From positions 1-28,529 of the forward strand of contig JAAURV010000004.1 of assembly GCA_012032065.1 (NCBI GenBank): 28,529 nt of DNA, read 5' to 3'. The stretch comes from Hyphomicrobiales bacterium (GTDB taxonomy: Bacteria; Pseudomonadota; Alphaproteobacteria; Rhizobiales; Aestuariivirgaceae). A program made the position numbers and the translations under genes. Below are positions 25,395 to 28,529 of this stretch, piece after piece; within the stretch, counting starts at the first letter, position 1; each line of letters opens with the position of its first letter. Below the pieces are notes generated by a model. That model searched no databases. It was given only the letters and a program-made list of their open reading frames with translations, and had not been told where the DNA came from.

Positions 25395-27119
25395 TTATTC
25401 CTTGCCTTCGGCGTCTTTCTTCTTGAGTGCGGCGCCCAGGATGTCGCCGAGCGATGCGCCCGAGTCGGAGGAGCCATACTGCGCCACGGCTTGCTTCTCG
25501 TCGGCGATTTCGAGCGCCTTGATCGAGACGTTGATCTTGCGCGCCTTGGCGTCGAACACGGTGATCTTGGCGTCGAACTTCTCGCCCACCGCGAAACGGT
25601 CGGTGCGCTGATCGGAACGCTCGCGGGCGAGATCGCCGCGCTTGGCGTAGGCGGTCATGTCGGTGCCGGCGATCTGCACTTCGAGGCCGGCTTCCTCGAC
25701 CTTGAGCACTTCGCAGGTGACCGTGTCGCCCTTCTTGGGGCCACCGGCCGAAGGGCCTGCCGCCTGCTGGCCGCCGCCCGAAAGCTGCTTGATGCCGAGC
25801 GAGATGCGCTCCTTCTCGCGGTCGACATCCAACACCACGGCCTTGACGTGATCGCCCTTCTTGAAGTCCTTGATGGCTTCCTCGCCCGCCCGCTTCCAGT
25901 CGATGTCGGAGAGATGCACCATGCCGTCCACATCGCCATCGAGGCCGATGAAGAGGCCGAACTCCGTGATGTTCTTGATGTCGCCTTCGACCACCGATCC
26001 GTTGGGATATTTCGATCCGAAGGTTTCCCAGGGATTGTTCTGCACCTGCTTCAAGCCCAGCGAAATGCGGCGCTTGGACGAGTCGATCTCGAGAACCTGC
26101 ACTTCCACTTCTTCCGTGGTGGAGAGGATTTTGCCCGGATGCACGTTCTTCTTGGTCCAGCTCATTTCCGAGACATGGACGAGGCCTTCGATGCCATCTT
26201 CCAACTCGATGAACGCGCCGTAATCCGTGATGTTGGTGACCTTGCCCTTGACCTTGGCGCCGATCGGATAGCGCTCGGCCACGAGATCCCACGGATCCTT
26301 GTCGAGCTGCTTCATGCCGAGCGAGATGCGCTGGGTTTCGGGATTGATGCGGATGATCTGCACCTTCACCGTCTGGCCGACTTGCAGCACGTCGGAGGGA
26401 TGATTGACGCGTTTCCAGGCAATGTCGGTGACGTGGAGCAGGCCGTCGATGCCGCCCAGGTCCACGAACGCGCCGTAGTCGGTGATGTTCTTGACCACGC
26501 CATCGACCACCTGGCCCTCGGCCAAGTTCTGCACGAGTTCGGAGCGCTGCTCGGCGCGGGTTTCTTCCATGATGGCGCGGCGCGACACGACGATGTTGCC
26601 GCGGCGGCGGTCCATTTTCAGAATCTGGAACGGCTGGCTCACATTCATGAGCGGGCCCACATCGCGGATCGGACGGATGTCGACTTGAGAGCCGGGGAGG
26701 AAGGCCACCGCGCCGCCAAGATCGACGGTGAAGCCGCCCTTGACGCGGCCGAAGATCACGCCGTCGACGCGCTCGTTCTTGGCCGAGACCTGCTCGAGTC
26801 GCGTCCAGGCTTCTTCGCGGCGCGCCTTGTCGCGCGAGAGCACGGCTTCGCCCAGGGCGTTCTCGATGCGCTCGAGATAAACCTCGACGGTGTCGCCCGC
26901 CTTGATCTCGTCGGGGCGGCCGGGCTGCGAGAATTCCTTGACGGGAACGCGGCCCTCCATCTTGAGGCCGACATCGATGATGACAAAATCGTTCTCGACG
27001 TTGACGACGCGGCCTTTCACGACTCCGCCTTCGAGGGCGGGATTATCGGAAAAGCTTTCGGCGAGGAGAGCTTCGAAGTCTTCGCGGGTGGGATTCATGG
27101 AAACGGCGGTCTTCGCCAT
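25395..27119 (-). CDS. rpsA: Small ribosomal subunit protein bS1
   Basis: S1 binds mRNA on the 30S subunit and helps initiation on structured leaders. The 574-residue protein has six S1 repeats. The two N-terminal repeats, which dock on the ribosome, are divergent (GRVVNVENDFVIIDVGLKMEGRVP and beyond). Repeats three to five are canonical, with NITDYGAFVDLGGIDGLLHV, NITDYGAFIELEDGIEGLVHV and NITEFGLFIGLDGDVDGMVHL. A sixth, weaker repeat follows a Gly/Gln/Ala linker (LSGGGQQAAGPSAGG). ATG 27119 is the longest start; ATG 27098 (MNPTREDFEALL) is also plausible. A 382-base gap lies upstream. rpsA usually follows cmk; here it is 22 kb away and inverted. Confidence 0.97.
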   Translation of the reverse strand: MAKTAVSMNPTREDFEALLAESFSDNPALEGGVVKGRVVNVENDFVIIDVGLKMEGRVPVKEFSQPGRPDEIKAGDTVEVYLERIENALGEAVLSRDKARREEAWTRLEQVSAKNERVDGVIFGRVKGGFTVDLGGAVAFLPGSQVDIRPIRDVGPLMNVSQPFQILKMDRRRGNIVVSRRAIMEETRAEQRSELVQNLAEGQVVDGVVKNITDYGAFVDLGGIDGLLHVTDIAWKRVNHPSDVLQVGQTVKVQIIRINPETQRISLGMKQLDKDPWDLVAERYPIGAKVKGKVTNITDYGAFIELEDGIEGLVHVSEMSWTKKNVHPGKILSTTEEVEVQVLEIDSSKRRISLGLKQVQNNPWETFGSKYPNGSVVEGDIKNITEFGLFIGLDGDVDGMVHLSDIDWKRAGEEAIKDFKKGDHVKAVVLDVDREKERISLGIKQLSGGGQQAAGPSAGGPKKGDTVTCEVLKVEEAGLEVQIAGTDMTAYAKRGDLARERSDQRTDRFAVGEKFDAKITVFDAKARKINVSIKALEIADEKQAVAQYGSSDSGASLGDILGAALKKKDAEGKE

Positions 27120-27501
27120 GTGCGGTTGCGTCCTTCAAAAATCGAGGCTGGCCCGGCGGAAAACCCGCTAGGACGTCCCGGCCCACTCCTTGGGTTGAAA
27201 TGGAGGAGGCCAAGGCAAACTCGACAAAGCTTCAGGACCGGGGCCACGCCCCCAGGCTGCACGGGTGCTCAGGTTCTGAAACAGATTGGGATGGAAGCCA
27301 TCCCGTTGATGACGCCCGGTTAAGGACGGCCTGGAACGGGTGCGGCATAGTCCATCCGGAAGGGTGGGGCAAGGGAAAAGGGGAGTCTCACACCTTTTGT
27401 CTCCGGGGAGTAAAAGCGTGTAAATACCCTTGCTCCGCAGGCGCTGCACCTTGGCAAAGCTCAAACTCAGTCGACATCGTCCAATCCTTTCCAGCAGTAA
27501 C
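27120..27501 (-). other. Long non-coding gap upstream of rpsA (leader/promoter region)
   Basis: No convincing gene occupies these 382 bases; frames open on either strand have no recognisable protein. On the minus strand there are several GC hairpins, for example GGGGC-GTG-GCCCC (about 27239-27252) and GCGG-GTTTT-CCGC (about 27158-27170), and the palindrome GGACGTCC (27171-27178). A polypyrimidine tract lies around 27361-27390. I found no promoter with good -35 and -10 hexamers. The rpsA ribosome-binding site is probably AGGA about 12 bases before ATG 27119. A structured 5' leader through which S1 represses its own mRNA is known in E. coli; whether this region does that is not shown. Confidence 0.4.
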
Positions 27502-28529
27502 TTAGTTCGGATTGATCTCCGGTGGCTGCGAGAGATCGGGCAGAGGGATTTCGAGTTCGCCTCCTTCTGGCACGGCAATCGGAGGAAGCTCGATCTGAAT
27601 GGTAGAAGGATCGACCGCCGGGCCCTGCTGATTAATCGCAAGCCCCGGAAAGAGAAACACCAGCGCAATCATGATCGACTGCAGGATAATGAAGGCCACA
27701 GCGCCGCGATAGATCTGCGTCGTGGAGATGCCAGCGATGGTGCGTCCTGTCGGCCTGTCCACGTAAGGCGCCGATGGCGAAACCGAGCGCATGTAAAATA
27801 GCGCAAACCCAAAGGGCGGCGTCAGAAAGCTCGTCTGCAGGTTGACGCCCAGGATCACGCCGAACCACACGAGATCGATGCCAAGCTTCGCCGCCACGGG
27901 TGCCAGCAGCGGCACGACGATGAAGGCGATCTCGAAGAATCGATGAAGCAGCCGAGAACGAACACGAGAATGTTGACGGCGATGAGGAATCCCCAGGCGC
28001 CGCCCGGCAGACCGAAGAACAGTTCCTCGACCCACACATGCCCGTTGATACCGTAGAAGGTGAGCGAGAAGATGCGGCTTCCGATCAGGATGAACAGCAC
28101 GAAAGTGGAAAGCCTGGTCGTCGCTTCGAGCGCGCTGCTCAAGGTGGCGAAAGAAAAACGCCGTTTCAGCGTGGCGAGAATGAGCGCGCCCGCCGCCCCC
28201 ATGGCTCCGCCTTCGGTGGGCGTGGCCACGCCGAGAAAATGGTGCCGAGCACCAGGAAGATCAGCGCCAAAGGCGGGATCAGCACGATCACCACTTGCTC
28301 AGCGAGGCGCGAGAGCAGATCGAGATGCGCGTAGCGGTCGATGATGGCCGTGGCATAGAGGAGGCAGATGGAAATCGCCGCCGCCCAGATTCCTGCGCCA
28401 TTTTCGAGCCGCGCCGACAGGAACCACCACGCCGCGCCGCCAAGAACGATGCCCACGGCGAGAAGAACCACAAGCGACGTGATTCCGCCGCCAAGCGTCC
28501 GCGCTTCGAGCGGCAAGGCAGGCGCTGCC
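27502..28529 (-). CDS. TRAP transporter large permease (DctM family), partial, two one-base deletions
   Basis: This is the C-terminal part of the 12-helix-type subunit of a tripartite Na+-driven uptake system. The frame is open to the right edge, so the N-terminus is missing. Segments in order: ITSLVVLLAVGIVLGGAAWWF, LLSRLAEQVVIVLIPPLALIFLVLGTIF, then (after restoring one base at 28235) LGVATPTEGGAMGAAGALIL, the DctM signature, then helices to VLGCFID, then (after restoring one base at 27938-27939) FFEIAFIVVPLLAPVAAKLGI and GVNLQTSFLTPPFGFALFYM. A Pro-rich acidic tail ends at 27502. TPTEGGAMGA and TSFLTPPFG are diagnostic. The substrate is unknown, and the small permease and binding protein would lie outside the window. 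Both breaks are probably sequencing errors. Confidence 0.92.

Noticed and set aside
24942..27323. 793-residue open frame on the plus strand
   Set aside because: It runs antisense to rpsA and sppA, where codon bias of GC-rich genes keeps the opposite strand open. The sense strand has six S1 repeats and SppA motifs; the antisense product has no recognisable domain.
27168..27668. 166-residue open frame on the minus strand spanning the gap and the permease end
   Set aside because: It is out of frame with the permease and has no domain-like features; composition (many Arg, Ser, Pro, Leu) is typical of a GC-rich shadow.

Overview
The window is GC-rich, densely packed chromosomal DNA from an alphaproteobacterium. 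The evidence is a class II (CP4-like) AroA, a FYDLN-acid protein, a DivL-type kinase, a TsaE-AmgK fusion, alpha-type AddAB, and the grouping of pyrF-trpF-trpB-trpA-accD-folC with ihfB-lapA. The Hyphomicrobiales, Micropepsales or Caulobacterales side of the class is plausible, but the genus cannot be told from this sequence.

Layout. Positions 1-830 look accessory: a partial unknown leftward gene, a tandem palindromic operator, a small XRE regulator (402-626) and a tRNA-Ala(GGC) (753-828, minus). Positions 919-3437 hold a leftward FYDLN-acid gene divergent from aroA-cmk. Positions 3521-16390 all point right: ahcY, then a tightly overlapping run divL, tsaE-amgK, murU, addB, addA, then trxA. A large hairpin (16436-16501) separates trxA from a convergent leftward block. 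In transcription order that block is rpsA, sppA, ihfB, lapA, an ornithine-cyclodeaminase-like gene, pyrF, trpF, trpB, an inserted toxin-antitoxin pair, trpA, accD and folC (27119 down to 16508). The right edge (27502-28529) is the C-terminal part of a TRAP transporter large permease.

The genes cover aromatic amino acid and tryptophan synthesis, pyrimidine and folate metabolism, fatty acid initiation, the methyl cycle, recombination repair (AddAB), cell-wall recycling (AmgK/MurU), cell-cycle signalling (DivL) and translation (S1, TsaE).

Two large-scale points stand out. First, cmk is followed by ahcY instead of rpsA, and the whole block from ahcY to rpsA reads as if inverted relative to the usual alphaproteobacterial order. 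Second, nine single-base indels break seven otherwise well-conserved housekeeping genes plus the TRAP permease. Each is repaired by one base, and several lie in homopolymers, so sequencing error is far more likely than gene decay. The most distinctive biology is a RelE/ParE-type toxin-antitoxin pair, with its own near-consensus promoter, sitting between trpB and trpA, and a controller-protein-like XRE gene with a two-palindrome operator at the left edge. I saw no CRISPR array, insertion sequence, prophage or recognised riboswitch.
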